Assembly: GCA_947259435.1 (NCBI GenBank)
Contig: CAMYMP010000062.1
Span: 1 to 5,844 of the forward strand
Reading direction: 5' to 3'
Source: an uncultured Woeseiaceae bacterium
GTDB taxonomy: Bacteria > Pseudomonadota > Gammaproteobacteria > Woeseiales > Woeseiaceae
Length of the DNA stretch: 5,844 bases
Below, piece by piece: positions 5,431 to 5,844 of this stretch. A program made the translations under genes and the position numbers. The notes under the pieces were generated by a model. The model searched no databases. It was not told where the DNA came from and worked only from the letters and a program-made list of their open reading frames with translations. Every line of letters begins with the position of its first letter. Position 1 is the stretch's first letter.

Positions 5431-5844
5431 ATGCTCACCGACTTCACCGCGAGCAGTGCTGACCTGGGCTGGTATGTGGTGAACGATAATGTGATGGGCG
5501 GACGGAGCGAGGGCGACTTCGAACAAGAACCAGGAGAACTGCGCTTCACTGGCCGCACGAACACGAATGGGGGTGGTTTCAGCTCGATCCGTACGAAGCC
5601 GATGCAGCTGGATTTGTCGAATCACGCTGGAATCCGACTTCACATACGGGGCGATGGCCGTCGCTACTCGTGGCGACTGACAACCAACGCGCGCTGGCGT
5701 GGCAGGCAGGTCAGTTACTGGGCTGATTTCGACACTCGCAACGGCACATGGAGCATGGTCAACATTCCCTTCTCCAGCTTCATTCCACAATACCGGGGGT
5801 ATCAGCTGGACGGACCCGCGCTCGACCCCGGTCAGATCACGGGC
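5431..5844 (+). CDS. CIA30-domain protein (complex I intermediate-associated protein 30 family), 3' end outside window
   Basis: The frame is open to the window edge, giving 138 residues and no stop. The sequence carries the hallmarks of the CIA30 / NDUFAF1 domain: a DLGWYVVNDNVMGGRSEG motif at 11-28, the Gly-rich NGGGFSSIRT at 46-55, then LDLSNHAGIRLHIRGDG and YSWRLTTN, ending near a conserved IPFSSFIPQYRG. The fold is a beta-sandwich related to carbohydrate-binding modules. In mitochondria the family helps assemble NADH dehydrogenase; the role of bacterial members is poorly known, and an assembly role here is not shown. The start at 5431 rests on a strong AAGGAG. However, the frame stays open upstream: GTG 5338 or ATG 5374 would add 31 or 19 residues, the longer beginning with the hydrophobic run PFSLFSGLLLM, which could be a leader peptide. 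It lies 119 bases after the unknown trio on the same strand and may be co-transcribed with it. Confidence 0.85.
   Translation, partial: MLTDFTASSADLGWYVVNDNVMGGRSEGDFEQEPGELRFTGRTNTNGGGFSSIRTKPMQLDLSNHAGIRLHIRGDGRRYSWRLTTNARWRGRQVSYWADFDTRNGTWSMVNIPFSSFIPQYRGYQLDGPALDPGQITG

Noticed and set aside
5365..5790. 141-residue minus-strand frame at the right end
   Set aside because: It is opposite the CIA30 domain, whose motifs are unmistakable on the + strand.

Overview
The window reads as ordinary, densely coded, moderately GC-rich bacterial DNA with every convincing gene on the + strand. The gene content suggests a proteobacterium, perhaps an environmental gammaproteobacterium: an exported DUF885 protein, a hydroxyproline-type enolase/DapA pair, and a bacterial CIA30-domain protein. 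That placement is inference; there is no rRNA or other marker to fix it. I see no tRNA, CRISPR array, insertion sequence or other sign of mobile DNA.

Region 1 (1-1751) holds the possible last codons of an upstream gene, whose TGA overlaps the ATG of a 572-residue DUF885-family protein with a signal peptide. The usual His-Glu of the family's metal motif reads His-Ala here.

Region 2 (1905-3980) is a tight two-gene unit. A GTG-started enolase-superfamily enzyme most resembles the hydroxyproline-betaine epimerase / cis-3-hydroxyproline dehydratase group. Six bases downstream is a DapA-superfamily lyase resembling the pyrroline-4-hydroxy-2-carboxylate deaminase of 4-hydroxyproline breakdown. Together they suggest use of hydroxyproline or a related imino acid: the first enzyme would act on C-alpha of the substrate, and the second would deaminate and dehydrate the late pyrroline intermediate to 2-oxoglutarate semialdehyde. 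The oxidase and semialdehyde dehydrogenase expected between and after these steps are not in the window. A GC-rich hairpin after the second gene probably ends the unit.

Region 3 (4151-5311) is a run of three short genes of unknown function (66, about 117 and 207 residues). The second overlaps the first, and the third overlaps the second by ATGA, so they look co-translated.

Region 4 (5431 to the window end) is the N-terminal part of a CIA30 (complex I intermediate-associated protein 30) domain protein, cut by the window edge. A strong ribosome binding site supports the start at 5431, but the frame is open upstream and could encode a hydrophobic leader.

The points most worth a second look are the degenerate DUF885 metal motif, the enolase-family enzyme that keeps all catalytic residues but seems to lack the tryptophan of the betaine-binding cage, and the coupled unknown trio next to a CIA30 gene.
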